NCBI GenBank assembly: GCA_903847385.1
Contig: CAINDO010000484.1
Coordinates: 1-48,220 of the forward strand
Direction of reading: 5' to 3'
DNA length: 48,220 nt
Origin: an uncultured Myxococcales bacterium
Lineage (GTDB): Bacteria; Myxococcota_A; Bradymonadia; UBA7976; UBA1532
The translations under genes were made by a program, and so were the position numbers. The notes under the pieces are model-generated. The model worked only from the letters and a program-made list of their open reading frames with translations, made no database searches and was not told where the DNA came from. Position 1 is the first letter of the stretch. Each line of letters opens with the position of its first letter. Below, piece after piece: positions 15,612-27,963 of this stretch.

Positions 15612-16296
15612 GCGGAGCCGGAGCCGCGGCCAGGTCCGTCGGCGAGAGCACACCCGTCAGCACGCGGGCGGCGAGGAGGCTGACGCCGCCGAAGCGCAGC
15701 GGCCCGGCCGTCGTCGTGGCGGACAGCGACACCGGCGCGGCGGCGTCCGTGCGCGTGCCGTCCCCGGTGAAGACCCAGGTGCGCGCTGGGGTCGGGCCGC
15801 TGCCCTCGAACACCAGCGCGACGTGCGTGGCGACGTCGGCGGCGACGGGGGTCGCGCCCGGGAACGCGATGATCTCGTCCGACGCCGCCAGGTGCAGCCG
15901 CGGCGCGTAGCCGCCCGCCGCGGCCGGGGCCAGCTCGAAGCGCCAGACGGCGTCCCGCGCGACGACCAGCGTCTCGGCCGCCCCCGTGCCGACCCGCACC
16001 CAGGCCTCGACGGTCAGGGGGGCCGCCGAGGCGTCGACGCCGTCGAACGACGCCGGGGCGCCCGGCGACCAGCGCGCCACCGTGCGCACCGTGTCGCAGA
16101 GCGTGCCATCGGGCGCATAGAGCGGGCCGAGGGCCTCGGCGCCCGCACAGGGGCCCACGACCTCGGGTTCGGGCACGCAGTAGCCCTGGTCGCAGACCCC
16201 CGTCGCGCAGTCGGCGTCCGTGCGGCAGTCGTCCAGGATGCTCGGCGCGCATCCGCCGAGCAGGGCCGCCGTCAGAAACGCGCTCCACCACTCCAT
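15598..16296 (-). CDS. LamG/concanavalin-like lipoprotein
   Basis: A 232-residue predicted lipoprotein. The lipobox is LGGC (Cys16) after a short hydrophobic signal. Residues 19-40 form a small Cys-rich segment (DCRTDADCATGVCDQG) like those found in many myxobacterial surface proteins. Residues about 55-225 look like a LamG/pentraxin-type jelly roll, with SFDGVDAS, LTVEAWVRV, THVALVFEG and the final RVLTGVLS motif. It probably binds a ligand or carbohydrate at the outer membrane. An in-frame ATG further upstream (MDSGN...) would add 12 residues without improving the signal, so the later ATG is preferred. No operon partner. Confidence 0.75.
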   Translation of the reverse strand: MEWWSAFLTAALLGGCAPSILDDCRTDADCATGVCDQGYCVPEPEVVGPCAGAEALGPLYAPDGTLCDTVRTVARWSPGAPASFDGVDASAAPLTVEAWVRVGTGAAETLVVARDAVWRFELAPAAAGGYAPRLHLAASDEIIAFPGATPVAADVATHVALVFEGSGPTPARTWVFTGDGTRTDAAAPVSLSATTTAGPLRFGGVSLLAARVLTGVLSPTDLAAAPAPLRPD

Positions 16297-16368
16297 GGCC
16301 CGAGTGTCGCCGCGGGCATTTCCTGAATCCATATTTACTTTTCTGGCATCCTTGGTCACAATAATGAA
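16297..16368. promoter_or_regulatory. AT-rich divergent promoter region for tetR operon and lipoprotein
   Basis: This is one of the few A+T-rich patches of the window. Rightward, TTTACT (16334-16339) and AATAAT (16360-16365) are candidate hexamers, though 20 bases apart. Leftward, TTGTGA and TAAATA occur 18 bases apart. CATTTC (16317-16322) and GAAATG (16366-16371) are complementary arms that could belong to a TetR operator. These are guesses from composition and position. Confidence 0.35.
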
Positions 16369-16992
16369 ATGTCTCGTCAAAAAAGGTCCGAAGCGGAGCT
16401 GCAGTGGCGCCGCGAACGCATCCTGGCCGCCAGCGCGGCCGTGTTTCAGCGCGTGGGGTTCGCCGCCGCCACGATGGAGGAGATCGCCCGGGAGTCCGAG
16501 TACTCGCCCGCGGCGCTCTACAACTACTTCCGCAGCAAGGAAGACATCTTCGTGGCGGCCATGGAGCAGATCTCGGAGCGCTTCGTGCACGCGCTCTCCG
16601 AGCCACTGCCCGAGGGGCTTCCGTTCGATCAGGTCATCCGGTTCCGGGCCCGCCGCATGGTCGAGCTCGGCTTCGAGAACCGCGGCATCCTCATGGCGCT
16701 CGAGGGTCGCGACGGCCCGCCCAGCCTGGGGGCGCAGGCGCTGCGCGTGCAGCACTGCCAGCGGCGCACGCTGGACCCCTGGACCTCGCTGATGGCGCGG
16801 GGCCAGGCCGAGGGCGCGCTCGCCCACCACATGACGCCGGAGCAGCTCGCCTCGGCGTTCACCGGGCTGCTGCGCGGTGGTCTGGTCACCACGCTGACCG
16901 ATGAAGCGCCCCCGGCGCTCTCGGCCATGGTGACGCTCTGCGACCATCTCATCGATCTCTTTCTCGACGGTGCCAGAAGGCAGAAATCATGA
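16369..16992 (+). CDS. TetR-family transcriptional regulator
   Basis: A 207-residue regulator. The N-terminal helix-turn-helix is typical: residues 14-60 include RERILAASAAVF, the MEEIARESEYSPAALYNYF recognition segment and SKEDIF. The C-terminal two thirds is the variable ligand-binding and dimerisation domain. It begins an operon: its TGA overlaps the TolC start (ATGA at 16989-16992) and the efflux pump follows. By family logic it would repress this operon and be released by a pump substrate. The start codon is immediately downstream of an A+T-rich promoter and has no strong Shine-Dalgarno. Confidence 0.93.
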   Translation: MSRQKRSEAELQWRRERILAASAAVFQRVGFAAATMEEIARESEYSPAALYNYFRSKEDIFVAAMEQISERFVHALSEPLPEGLPFDQVIRFRARRMVELGFENRGILMALEGRDGPPSLGAQALRVQHCQRRTLDPWTSLMARGQAEGALAHHMTPEQLASAFTGLLRGGLVTTLTDEAPPALSAMVTLCDHLIDLFLDGARRQKS

Positions 16993-18371
16993 TCGTCCCG
17001 TTCCTCCCGCTCGCCGCGATTCTGGCGAGCCCCCTCTCGCTGGACGAGGCCGTGAATCGCGCGGTCTCCCACGACTCGACCCTGGCGAGCCTCGCCGCCC
17101 AGACCGAGGGCGCCGAGTCCAGCGCCTCCGCGCTCCGGGCCAACTACGGCCCGAAGCTGCGCCTCGAGGGCAACGTGATCGTCTGGGACAGCGCCCAGAC
17201 CGTCTCGTTCGCGTCGGGCGGCGGCGCCGGCTTCCCGGCCCTGCCCGCGCCCACCACGCCCTACGAGCAGGCCGTCGCCGGCATCGTCCAAGCCCTCGGC
17301 GGCCTGGGCAAACCCACCACCGTGCGCGACCAGGTCACGGCCCAGGCCACGGTGCAGATCATCCAGCCCCTGCTGGGCCTGATCGCCGTGAACCAGGCCG
17401 CGGACGTGGCCGATCTCAACGTGACGGCGACCCGGCAGCAGGCCACGTCGCGGCGCCACAGGGTCGAGATCGACACGATCACCGGCTACTTCCGCACGCT
17501 GCAGGCCCAGGCCCTCGGCCGCGCCGCGGCGCAGCAGGTGGAGAGCCTCGAGGCCCAGCAAAAGAAGGTCGAGTCGCTCTACGCCAACGGCGTCCTGGGC
17601 AAGAACGACGTGCTGAAGCTCCAGGTGGCCGTGGCCGCCGCGCGCCAGCAGTCGCTGAACGTGCAGGGCATGGTGCAGCAGGCCCAGGCCGCGCTGGCCA
17701 TGCAGGTCGGCGCCGCCCCCGGGGAGACCTTCGAGCTGTCCTCCGAGGCGCCGGCCCTGGACGCCGCCCCCGTGCCGGAGCTCGGCCGCGCGCGGGACGC
17801 CGCCAGGTCCGACCGCCCGGAGATCGTCGAGCTGAACACCCGGCTTCGGCAATCCCAGGAGGCCATTCACGTGGCCAAGGCGAAGCTGCTCCCCGATGTG
17901 AACCTGATCGGCCAGTACCAGCACTCCGAGGGCAGCACGTTCTCGGCGGCGGACAGCTTCTTCGGCGGTCTCTTTCTCACCTGGACGGCCTGGGAGTGGG
18001 GCGCCACCGCCAAGCAGGTGGACGTCGCCGGCGCCCAGGAGGACGCCATGCGCGCCCTGCTGGCCCAGGCCGAGAAGGGCGTGGGCCTGGAGGCCGAGGC
18101 CGCCCACGTGCAGTTGAAGACGGCCGACAGCGCCGTGCCCGTGGCCGAGGGGGCCATCGCCCAGGCCGAGGAGGCCCTGCGCCTCGAGCGCGCCCGACTG
18201 GACGCGCAGCAGGCCACGACCACCGATGTCATCAACGCCGAGACCGCGCTGCTGCAGGCGCGCGTCAACCTCGAAAACGCCCGCTACGAACGTCTGATCG
18301 CCCGCGCCCGGCTGCGCGCCGCCATGGGACAGCCCGTTCTCGACGCCTCTCGCTCCGGAGTGAATCCATGA
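16989..18371 (+). CDS. TolC-family outer-membrane efflux channel
   Basis: A 460-residue outer-membrane factor. The signal peptide is short (MIVPFLPLAAILAS). The body has the internal duplication of TolC-like proteins: long Ala/Gln/Glu-rich coiled-coil helices at about 85-235 and 300-450, including SLDEAVNRAV near the start and LLQARVNLENARY near the end. It forms the trimeric exit duct of the tripartite pump with the two following genes. Both junctions are ATGA overlaps. Ligands of the pump are unknown. Confidence 0.92.
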   Translation: MIVPFLPLAAILASPLSLDEAVNRAVSHDSTLASLAAQTEGAESSASALRANYGPKLRLEGNVIVWDSAQTVSFASGGGAGFPALPAPTTPYEQAVAGIVQALGGLGKPTTVRDQVTAQATVQIIQPLLGLIAVNQAADVADLNVTATRQQATSRRHRVEIDTITGYFRTLQAQALGRAAAQQVESLEAQQKKVESLYANGVLGKNDVLKLQVAVAAARQQSLNVQGMVQQAQAALAMQVGAAPGETFELSSEAPALDAAPVPELGRARDAARSDRPEIVELNTRLRQSQEAIHVAKAKLLPDVNLIGQYQHSEGSTFSAADSFFGGLFLTWTAWEWGATAKQVDVAGAQEDAMRALLAQAEKGVGLEAEAAHVQLKTADSAVPVAEGAIAQAEEALRLERARLDAQQATTTDVINAETALLQARVNLENARYERLIARARLRAAMGQPVLDASRSGVNP

Positions 18372-19323
18372 TGTCCCTTCGCACTCGTCTCCTGAAGACC
18401 GCCGCCGCGACCTGCGCCACCCTCGCGCTCACGGCCTGCCAGCCGGGCGCGGACACCAAGGCCGGCCCCAAGGCCACCCTGCCCGGCACGCCGCCCTCGG
18501 CCACGTCCCTCGTCACGGCGGGCGAGGCCAAGGGCGCGGCCGAGGAGGCCGCTGCCGACCCGGGCGCCCTGCTCACGGGCACCACCGCCGCCCGCCGCAC
18601 CAGCCAGGTCTCCGCCTCGGGCAGCGGCCTGCTCGTGGAGCTCAAGGTCCGCGAGGGCGACTTCGTGAAGGCCGGCGAGGTCATCGCGGTGCTCGATCGC
18701 CGGGACGCCGCCCTGCGCGTGGCCCAGGCCGACGCCGGCCTCAAGGCCGCCCGCGTGCAGCTCGCCAGCACCGAGCGCGAGGTCGCCCGCCTGGAGAAGC
18801 TGGACAAGGACCAGGCCGTGCCCACGGCCGAGCTCGACCGCATCAAGTCCGCCCGGGACGCCGCCGCCGCCGGCGTCGAGTCGGCCACGGTCGCGGTGAA
18901 CATGGCCCGCAAGATGGCCGGCGACGCGGACGTGCGCGCGCCCTTCGCCGGCCTCGTGACCGCCCGCCTCAAGGGCGAGGGCGAGTGGATCAGCACCATG
19001 CCCCCGGCGCCGCTGATCATGCTCGCCGAGGTCGACCCGCTCGACCTGAAGATCGACGTGCCCGCCGCCCTGCTGCCCCGCGTGAAGGCCGGCGACGCGG
19101 TGACCGTGCGTTTCCCGGCCATCGGCCGCGAGCTGACCACCCGCATCACCCGCGTGGTGCCCCTGGTCACCCCGCAGACGCGCGCCTTCTCGGTCTACGC
19201 CGACCTGCCCAACGAGGACCGCGCGCTCGCCCCGGGTCTGTTTGCCGAGGTCCGGCTGGACGGCGCCGCGCCCAGCGCCGAGGTCCGCGCGCCGGACGCG
19301 GCCGCCCCCGGGAGCGCCGCCCA

Positions 19324-19327
<4 letters not shown>
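18368..19327 (+). CDS. RND efflux periplasmic adaptor lipoprotein (HlyD/AcrA-like)
   Basis: A 319-residue membrane fusion protein. Lipobox LTAC places the lipidated Cys at 24. A linker (25-75) leads to the lipoyl half-motifs (about 80-115 and 185-205, with [13 protein letters not shown]), a coiled-coil hairpin (120-180) and a beta-barrel domain (from about 220). It would link the RND pump to the TolC channel. The ATG at 18368 overlaps the TolC stop; a second in-frame ATG follows directly. It is on the short side for the family, with little membrane-proximal domain visible. Confidence 0.92.
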
Positions 19328-22419
<3,092 letters not shown>

Positions 22420-22421
22420 TC

Positions 22422-22439
22422 GCCGCCCTCACTGGCGGC
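22422..22439. terminator. Hairpin between convergent RND and cytochrome genes
   Basis: GCCGCC (22422-22427) and GGCGGC (22434-22439) make a perfect 6-bp stem with loop CTCACT. The stop codon of the minus-strand cytochrome lies in the loop. No T run is present, so the termination role is tentative. Confidence 0.4.
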
Positions 22440-23538
22440 AGTCGCGCTCCGGCATCGCGGCGATCCACGCCTCGATCAGCGCCACGCCCCGGGGATCGGG
22501 GAGCAGGTTGGGGATCTCGGGCATCTTGACCTCGGGATCGCTCGACTTCAGCCGCAGCACCATGATGCTGCGCTCCGGGTGGCCGGGGTCCACGTCCACG
22601 ACGAGGTCCCCGGAGCCCGTGCCCGCGGCCACGGGGCCCTTGCACACACCGAAGTGGGTCGGGTCGTCCTCGTCGATGCCCAGCTCCAGCCCCGACGGAC
22701 CGCCGTTGCCGCCCGCGCGATGACAGTGCGCGCAGTTGGCGTGCAGCCACGAGCGCGCCCGGTCGTCCAACGGCGCGTCGCCGTAGGGGTCCACCAGGGG
22801 CCGCCCCGGCGGTGGCGTCGCGCCGGGATCCGGCAGCACACCCTGCTGCGCCAGCCAGTGTCGCTGGTTCACGGCCATGCCCGCCTCGGGCGGGGTGACC
22901 ATGCGGTCGAGCTGCGCCTCGGACACACCGAGCAGGCCCAGGACGTCGTCCTGCTCGTGGCAGTTGCCGCACTGGTTCGTATTGGGGATGAGATAGGGCT
23001 GGTCCTCGCCGGCCGCGTTCCGGAACACACGCCGCTGGCCGGCGATCTTGCGCTCGGCCTCGGTCTGTTCGTCGTTCCAGACGTAGGTGTGTCCCGTCCA
23101 CTTCTCGGGCGTGCGGATGAGCAGCCGCGTCTCGATGGCCCGGCCGGCCAGCGCGAAGTGTTTGATGGTCACCGTGCCCACGGGGAAGCTCAGGCCGCCC
23201 TCGGCGTCGCGCTCGGCGCGCGTGCCCCGCGGCAGATACAGGAACCGGCGTTTGTCCGTGCCATCGGACCAGAGCGGCGCCGCGACCTCGTAGGGCAGCA
23301 CGCCGGGCGCCGGGGTCAGGTCCACCAGCGCCCCCGTGAAGAAGCCGTAGGCGCTCAGGGTGTCATAGGGCAGCGACCCCGACAGATCGGGGCCGGCGGC
23401 GTCCGCGGCGTCGGCCCCGGCGTCGACGGCCGGCGCGGTCCCGGTGTCCCCGTCGTCGGACGCCCCGCAGGCCGCGAGGACGACGCCGCAGAGGACCGCG
23501 GCGAGGCGCTCACTCCCCCTGCGAAGGCAGCGGCGCAT
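22429..23538 (-). CDS. Diheme c-type cytochrome lipoprotein (SO2930/HNE_0200-like)
   Basis: A 369-residue exported cytochrome. The lipobox is LAAC (Cys24), followed by an Ala/Asp-rich linker. Two heme-binding motifs are present: CGNCH (190-194) and CAHCH (269-273). The PYEVAAPLWSDGTDKRRFLYLP segment (82-103) and the KWTGHTYVWNDEQ segment (146-158) fit the family known as SO2930-type diheme cytochromes (TIGR03806 as I recall). That family is described as a gene partner of parallel beta-helix proteins, and exactly such a gene lies directly upstream here, overlapping by 29 bases. The pair probably acts together in the periplasm or at the outer membrane; the reaction is unknown. Confidence 0.85.
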   Translation of the reverse strand: MRRCLRRGSERLAAVLCGVVLAACGASDDGDTGTAPAVDAGADAADAAGPDLSGSLPYDTLSAYGFFTGALVDLTPAPGVLPYEVAAPLWSDGTDKRRFLYLPRGTRAERDAEGGLSFPVGTVTIKHFALAGRAIETRLLIRTPEKWTGHTYVWNDEQTEAERKIAGQRRVFRNAAGEDQPYLIPNTNQCGNCHEQDDVLGLLGVSEAQLDRMVTPPEAGMAVNQRHWLAQQGVLPDPGATPPPGRPLVDPYGDAPLDDRARSWLHANCAHCHRAGGNGGPSGLELGIDEDDPTHFGVCKGPVAAGTGSGDLVVDVDPGHPERSIMVLRLKSSDPEVKMPEIPNLLPDPRGVALIEAWIAAMPERDCRQ

Positions 23539-24820
23539 GGGTGCACTCCACGAGGCTGGCGTCCGTCGACTGCGCCGCGAAGGCACCGCAGAAGTCGAGG
23601 TCCAGGAAGTCCGCGCCGGTGTTGTCATGGAAACAGTTGCGGTTCTCCAGCGCCATCGCGTCCACGCCGGCCTCGTCGCAGCCATCCCAGAGCAGGTCCG
23701 GGAACGGCCGCCCCACGGGCAGCGACTCCAGCAGATCGAGGGGCATCTCGCCGTTGGCCTCGAACGTGTTGTCCTGGATGTGATTGCCCACGGGGTAGGC
23801 GTTGAAGTTCGGGTCCGCGTACTCGCCGAAGAGATCCGGGATGTAGCTGACGAGGGCCACGCCGACACCGTGGTTGCCGGTGATCGTGTTGTGGTGGATC
23901 TCGTTGTCGTCCGACGCCAGGACCAGAATGCCCGTGCCCCGCGGCACGATGGCCACGACGCTGCCCGGCGCGCCGAAGTTCACGCCGTTGTTGTTCTCCA
24001 CGCGGTTGTCGTGGACGTTGGCCCGGGCGCCGTCCTGCACGGGCAGCTCGGGCAGGTTGAAGACCAGCAGGCCGCCGGCGTTGTCGTGGGCGTAGTTGCC
24101 GAAGACCTCGGCGTCCGTGGAGTTCTCGATCTCGATGCCCGCCACGTTGCTGTGGGCCTCGCTGTCGCGCACGACGATGCCGCTCGACTGTCCCACGTAG
24201 ATGCCCGCGTCCCGCGCGCCGGCCACGAGACAACGGTCGATGACCACGTTGCGCGACTGCACGGGGTACAGGCCGTAGGCGCCGTTCTCGCCCGATGCCT
24301 GCGCCGCCCAGAGCACGGCGACGTCCCGGAAGACGATGCCGTCCACGTCGTTGGCGCGGATGCCGTCCCCGGGCGTCTCCTGGACGGTGAACTGCGTCAG
24401 GGTCACCCCGTCGCTGGTCACCAGCAGGCCATTGGCGCCCACGGTCTGTCGGTCGAAGTCGAGGATCGTCGCGTCGCGGCCGGCCCCCCGGAGCGTGACG
24501 CCGTTCACGGCGAGCGACAGCTCGGCGTCGAAGTGGAACGTGCCCTCGGCGAAACAGAGGGTCTGCCCCTCGCCGATCTCGATGAGCGCGGTCTGCACGC
24601 GCTCCTGCTCACCCTCTCCCGGCTCGAGGTAGGCGTCGCAGCCCTCGGGCAGCGTGGGACCGGAGCCGCCCGCGCCGCCTTCGCCGCCGCCGCCGCCCGC
24701 GCCGCCCGCGCCACCCGTTCCGGCGTCCGTGACCGCCGACGCATCGGCCGAGTCGCCGTCGTCACAGGCAGCGAGGCCGGCCACACACACCATGATCGCA
24801 AACGCGCGCGTCGACCGCAT
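23510..24820 (-). CDS. Parallel beta-helix lipoprotein
   Basis: A 436-residue predicted lipoprotein with lipobox LAAC (Cys19) and a Gly-rich linker (about 37-57). From residue 60 it shows right-handed parallel beta-helix (PbH1/NosD-like) repeats: recurring units such as DGIRANDVDGIVFRDV, NVVIDRCLVAGARDAGIYV, NSTDAEVFGNYAHDN and NEIHHNTITGNHG. Such folds often bind or modify polysaccharides, but no catalytic set is evident. It overlaps the downstream diheme cytochrome gene, its usual partner family. AGGAGA lies about 7 bases before the ATG, and a TTGCTC-N17-TAGGTT promoter is upstream. Confidence 0.85.
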   Translation of the reverse strand: MRSTRAFAIMVCVAGLAACDDGDSADASAVTDAGTGGAGGAGGGGGEGGAGGSGPTLPEGCDAYLEPGEGEQERVQTALIEIGEGQTLCFAEGTFHFDAELSLAVNGVTLRGAGRDATILDFDRQTVGANGLLVTSDGVTLTQFTVQETPGDGIRANDVDGIVFRDVAVLWAAQASGENGAYGLYPVQSRNVVIDRCLVAGARDAGIYVGQSSGIVVRDSEAHSNVAGIEIENSTDAEVFGNYAHDNAGGLLVFNLPELPVQDGARANVHDNRVENNNGVNFGAPGSVVAIVPRGTGILVLASDDNEIHHNTITGNHGVGVALVSYIPDLFGEYADPNFNAYPVGNHIQDNTFEANGEMPLDLLESLPVGRPFPDLLWDGCDEAGVDAMALENRNCFHDNTGADFLDLDFCGAFAAQSTDASLVECTHAPLPSQGE

Positions 24821-24858
24821 CGTCTCTCCTGATTCGTCGAGGTCCGGGGGGAAATCCC

Positions 24859-24887
24859 AACCTACGGGCACGCGCCGCCCGGAGCAA
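24859..24887 (-). promoter_or_regulatory. Predicted promoter of beta-helix/cytochrome pair
   Basis: On the minus strand TTGCTC (24887-24882) and TAGGTT (24864-24859) are separated by 17 bases, about 38 bases before the ATG at 24820. The -10 hexamer and spacing are the same as at 8743-8771. Confidence 0.45.
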
Positions 24888-24905
24888 CCCAATCCGCGGA
24901 CCGGC

Positions 24906-27191
24906 TCAAAGCGGGCGGAGTGACCAGGCGAGCACGTGGCCCGTGCGATGGCTCGCCCCGAGCAGCCGGTCCGCCGCGCGGTCGGGGTAGAGCCGCCCCG
25001 CCGCCAGCGGCGCGTTGTCGTGGCTCGCGCCGAAGGGCACGCGCCGCCCGGTGCCCACGAGCGCCCCCGCGGCGTCGAGCGCGAACGAATACATCGCGCC
25101 GTCGAAGTTCCGCACCAGGACGACCTCGTTGCGGCCATCGGCGTCGAAGTCACCGCAGGCGGCGCCGGCCCAGTCCGAGGCAGGCCCGAAGGCGTCGAGC
25201 GTGGCGTCCACCCGCAGCGTGTCGGCGTCCGGGCGCAGCAGCAACACATGCGCGTCCCGGTTGCGGGCGGCCAGGATCTCGGCCCGGCCGTCGGCGTCCA
25301 GATCGCAGGCCGCCACGGCGCCCCAGGCCACGTCCGCCCCGAAGGTCGCCCGCGCGAGCGTCGTGCCGGCGATGGGATCACGCAGCAAGAGCGCGCCGTC
25401 CGGGGCGTTGCGGGCCGCGACCACGAGCGTCGGCCCGCCCGGCGCGAACACACCCGTCGCCACGGCGGCCCACCGCGCGCCGGCGGCCTCGCCCAGGTCC
25501 GTCGCGCGGACCTCGAGCTCACCGTTCGCCGCGGGACCGAGCAGCACCCACGCACCGTCCCGATTGCGCGCGGCGACCGCGCCGGCCTCGCCCCCGGGCA
25601 GCGGGAACGGCGCGAGGCCGGCCCAGTCGGCGTCCGGTGCGCGCAGCACGACCCGACCCGTGAGGGTCACGCCGTCCGGGGTCGGCGTGTATTCATACAC
25701 GCTGCCATCAAAGTTCCGCGCGGCCCAGAGTCGCCCCGGCGCGGGCACGGCCAGCCCCGCCCAGGCGCTCGCCGGGCCGGGCACCAGGGTCACCGCCGAG
25801 AGCGTGAAGTCCGGCTCGCTCGCCGCCATCGAGGCCAGCGCGAGCAGGTTCGTCGCGTTGCCGTTCTCTGAGGCGAGGAGCTCGTCCAGCCGCCCCTGCA
25901 CCGTGAAGAACACCGCGCCCAGGGTGTCCCACGGCGTCAGCGGCAGCCAGCGGCCGATCTGCAGGTCGTAGTCGCCGGTGTTCCCCGTGCCGTCCACATG
26001 GTCGGCCACGTCGGCCTCGCCCGTCGTCACGAGATCCGTGAAGGTAGCGACGAACCCCCGCATCTCGACGGCGTTGAAAACTGCGCCGCGCGCCGCCAGA
26101 AGCGCGGCGAACTGCACGTTGATGGCCGCATGCGACAGATCCTCGCCGGGACCGTCGAAGCTCCGATCCTCCACCGGGCGATTCCAGTAGTCCCAGACCC
26201 AGGCGTCCCCCCGGGCGGCGAGGCCGCGCAGGAACAGACGCCCCAGGCGCGCGGCCTTGTCCGTCGCCGCCGCGTCGCCGGCCAGCGGTCCCGCCACGGC
26301 GAGCACCGAGCCCAGCACGTTCTGCTGATTCGCCGGCAGATTGCCCTGCGGCACGCCCGCCGGCGCGTCGGCCGGGAATACGTAGTACCCCTCGCCGCCA
26401 CCCGGGCCCGGCCTGTACTCGTCGTCGTGCACGGCGGCCGACTCGAGCGCGGCGGCCAGTGCCCGCGCGGCGGCGTCGCCGAGCGTGTCGCCCGCCGGCC
26501 CGGGGAGCGCGGCCAGCTCGGGGTGCGCCGCCAAGCGGTCGGCCAACAGGGCCATCGGCAGCGTGATCTGTCCCGTGTGTACGGCGTAACAGAAGGGCTC
26601 GTTGGCGTCCTGATAGTGTCGGTCCCGCCAGCACGCGCGGGAGCGCCCCGCGTAGTCGGCCACGCCGCGGCGGTCGTCACGGTGGGCCAGCACGCGCTCG
26701 ATGTGTTCGGCGAGGCGCTGCAGCCAGCGCCCCTCGCCCGTGGCGTCGAACATCGCCACGTACGCCTGCATGACATAGGACTCGCCCCAGGCCAGCGACG
26801 CCTGCTCGTTGTCCTGGTCGGAGAGGCCCATCCCCTGATTCCAGGCGGCGTCCAGGCGCTCGAACAGCGCCGGCAACACGCGGGGTGACGGGGGCTCGGG
26901 CGGCGGGGGTGGGGCGGCGTCGGGTGCAGGCGCGGCGGCGTCGGGCGGCGGGTTCGCGGCGTCCGTCGAGGGGACGCCGGCGTCTGCGCTCGGCGTCGAG
27001 TCGTGCGCCGGCCCGAAGGCATCCCGAGGCGGCCCGGCGTCGGCCTGCGCGACGTCGGCCCTCGGCGGCGCGGCGTCCGGGGCGAACTGCGGGCCCACCT
27101 CGACGGGGTCGAGGGTCACGGGGCGGGCATCACTGCACGCGGCGGCGGCGAGGCCGGCCAGGGCGAGCCACAGTGGGCGAGGCAGCGTCAT
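24906..27191 (-). CDS. Lipoprotein with helical-toroid-like and FG-GAP/beta-propeller domains
   Basis: A 761-residue predicted lipoprotein. The lipobox is AAAC (Cys19), followed by a long Pro/Asp/Ala linker (to about residue 105). Residues about 106-430 are helical, with repeated Trp/Tyr-rich helices and ends such as NQGMGLSDQDN and WLQRLAEHIERVLAHRD, suggestive of an alpha/alpha toroid as in polysaccharide-active enzymes or C5-epimerases. Residues about 450-755 are repeats with RNFDG, RNRDG and DLDADGRAEIL/DFDADGRNEVV units, typical of FG-GAP/VCBS-type beta-propellers with Ca-binding DxDxDG loops. No catalytic site is certain. Its start is in an ATGA overlap with the upstream methyltransferase gene. 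Confidence 0.75.
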   Translation of the reverse strand: MTLPRPLWLALAGLAAAACSDARPVTLDPVEVGPQFAPDAAPPRADVAQADAGPPRDAFGPAHDSTPSADAGVPSTDAANPPPDAAAPAPDAAPPPPPEPPSPRVLPALFERLDAAWNQGMGLSDQDNEQASLAWGESYVMQAYVAMFDATGEGRWLQRLAEHIERVLAHRDDRRGVADYAGRSRACWRDRHYQDANEPFCYAVHTGQITLPMALLADRLAAHPELAALPGPAGDTLGDAAARALAAALESAAVHDDEYRPGPGGGEGYYVFPADAPAGVPQGNLPANQQNVLGSVLAVAGPLAGDAAATDKAARLGRLFLRGLAARGDAWVWDYWNRPVEDRSFDGPGEDLSHAAINVQFAALLAARGAVFNAVEMRGFVATFTDLVTTGEADVADHVDGTGNTGDYDLQIGRWLPLTPWDTLGAVFFTVQGRLDELLASENGNATNLLALASMAASEPDFTLSAVTLVPGPASAWAGLAVPAPGRLWAARNFDGSVYEYTPTPDGVTLTGRVVLRAPDADWAGLAPFPLPGGEAGAVAARNRDGAWVLLGPAANGELEVRATDLGEAAGARWAAVATGVFAPGGPTLVVAARNAPDGALLLRDPIAGTTLARATFGADVAWGAVAACDLDADGRAEILAARNRDAHVLLLRPDADTLRVDATLDAFGPASDWAGAACGDFDADGRNEVVLVRNFDGAMYSFALDAAGALVGTGRRVPFGASHDNAPLAAGRLYPDRAADRLLGASHRTGHVLAWSLRPL

Positions 27192-27946
27192 GGGTCGAGT
27201 CTGTCCTCGGCGCCGATGCGATGCACGTACAGATGCGTCCCGCGGCGGTCGTCGAGCACGTGCGCCTCGTCCGCCGCCCAGCCGGGGCACTCGAAGGCCG
27301 CGGACACGAAGAGCGTGCCGGGCCGCATCTCCGCCCGCACCTTGGTCGCGAGGCGCGCCATCACCGCCGGCGACAGGAACGCGAAGACGACGTCGTATTC
27401 ACCCAGGTCGACGGCCCAGAAGTCGCGCCGGAGCACCCGCAGGTTCGCCCGGCCGCGGGCGCGCAGCCAGCAGGTCAGGAACGGCCCCGGCGCCCGCTCC
27501 CAGGCGTCGATGGACCGCTCGGGGAACCGCCGCGCCAGGGGCACCGCCACCGTGCCCACGCCGGCGCCCAGCTCGGCGATTCGACCGGGGGCCCGCGCGG
27601 CGACGAGTTCCAGCACGGCCTCGGTCACCGCGTCCGACGACAGGAACAGCGGCACGTCGCCCTTGAAGGTGCCCCAGAACACCAGCGCCAGCGCGACGAA
27701 ACCGCCGAGCCAGACCCCCGCGCCGACCTCGAGCCGGGACACGAGCAAGAGCCCGGGCAGGAAGGCCAGGTGAATGGGCACCCACCACCGCGGCTGCCGC
27801 AGGGGCCAGCGACTGAACAGCGCGGCGCCGAGCGCGGCGATCACCACCCACGAGGCGCCGTTCGCCATGGGCGGCACCATGCGCGAGAGCGACAGGGCCA
27901 CGGCCAGGCCGAGCAGTTGGGCGAGCAGGGCGCGCAGGGCTTGCAT
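27188..27946 (-). CDS. Membrane-anchored class I SAM-dependent methyltransferase
   Basis: A 252-residue protein. The first 95 residues contain three hydrophobic segments (about 7-24, 30-45, 54-70 and a further one at 77-93), and the rest is a Rossmann-type methyltransferase domain with the SAM motif I IAELGAGVGTVAVPLA (about 122-137) and an acidic end of strand 2 (DAWERAP). Such membrane-anchored methyltransferases often act on lipids or quinones; the substrate is not identifiable. It is translationally coupled to the downstream propeller lipoprotein. A short hairpin separates it from the upstream gene. Confidence 0.75.
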   Translation of the reverse strand: MQALRALLAQLLGLAVALSLSRMVPPMANGASWVVIAALGAALFSRWPLRQPRWWVPIHLAFLPGLLLVSRLEVGAGVWLGGFVALALVFWGTFKGDVPLFLSSDAVTEAVLELVAARAPGRIAELGAGVGTVAVPLARRFPERSIDAWERAPGPFLTCWLRARGRANLRVLRRDFWAVDLGEYDVVFAFLSPAVMARLATKVRAEMRPGTLFVSAAFECPGWAADEAHVLDDRRGTHLYVHRIGAEDRLDP

Positions 27947-27963
27947 GCGCTGCTTCTACCGCA

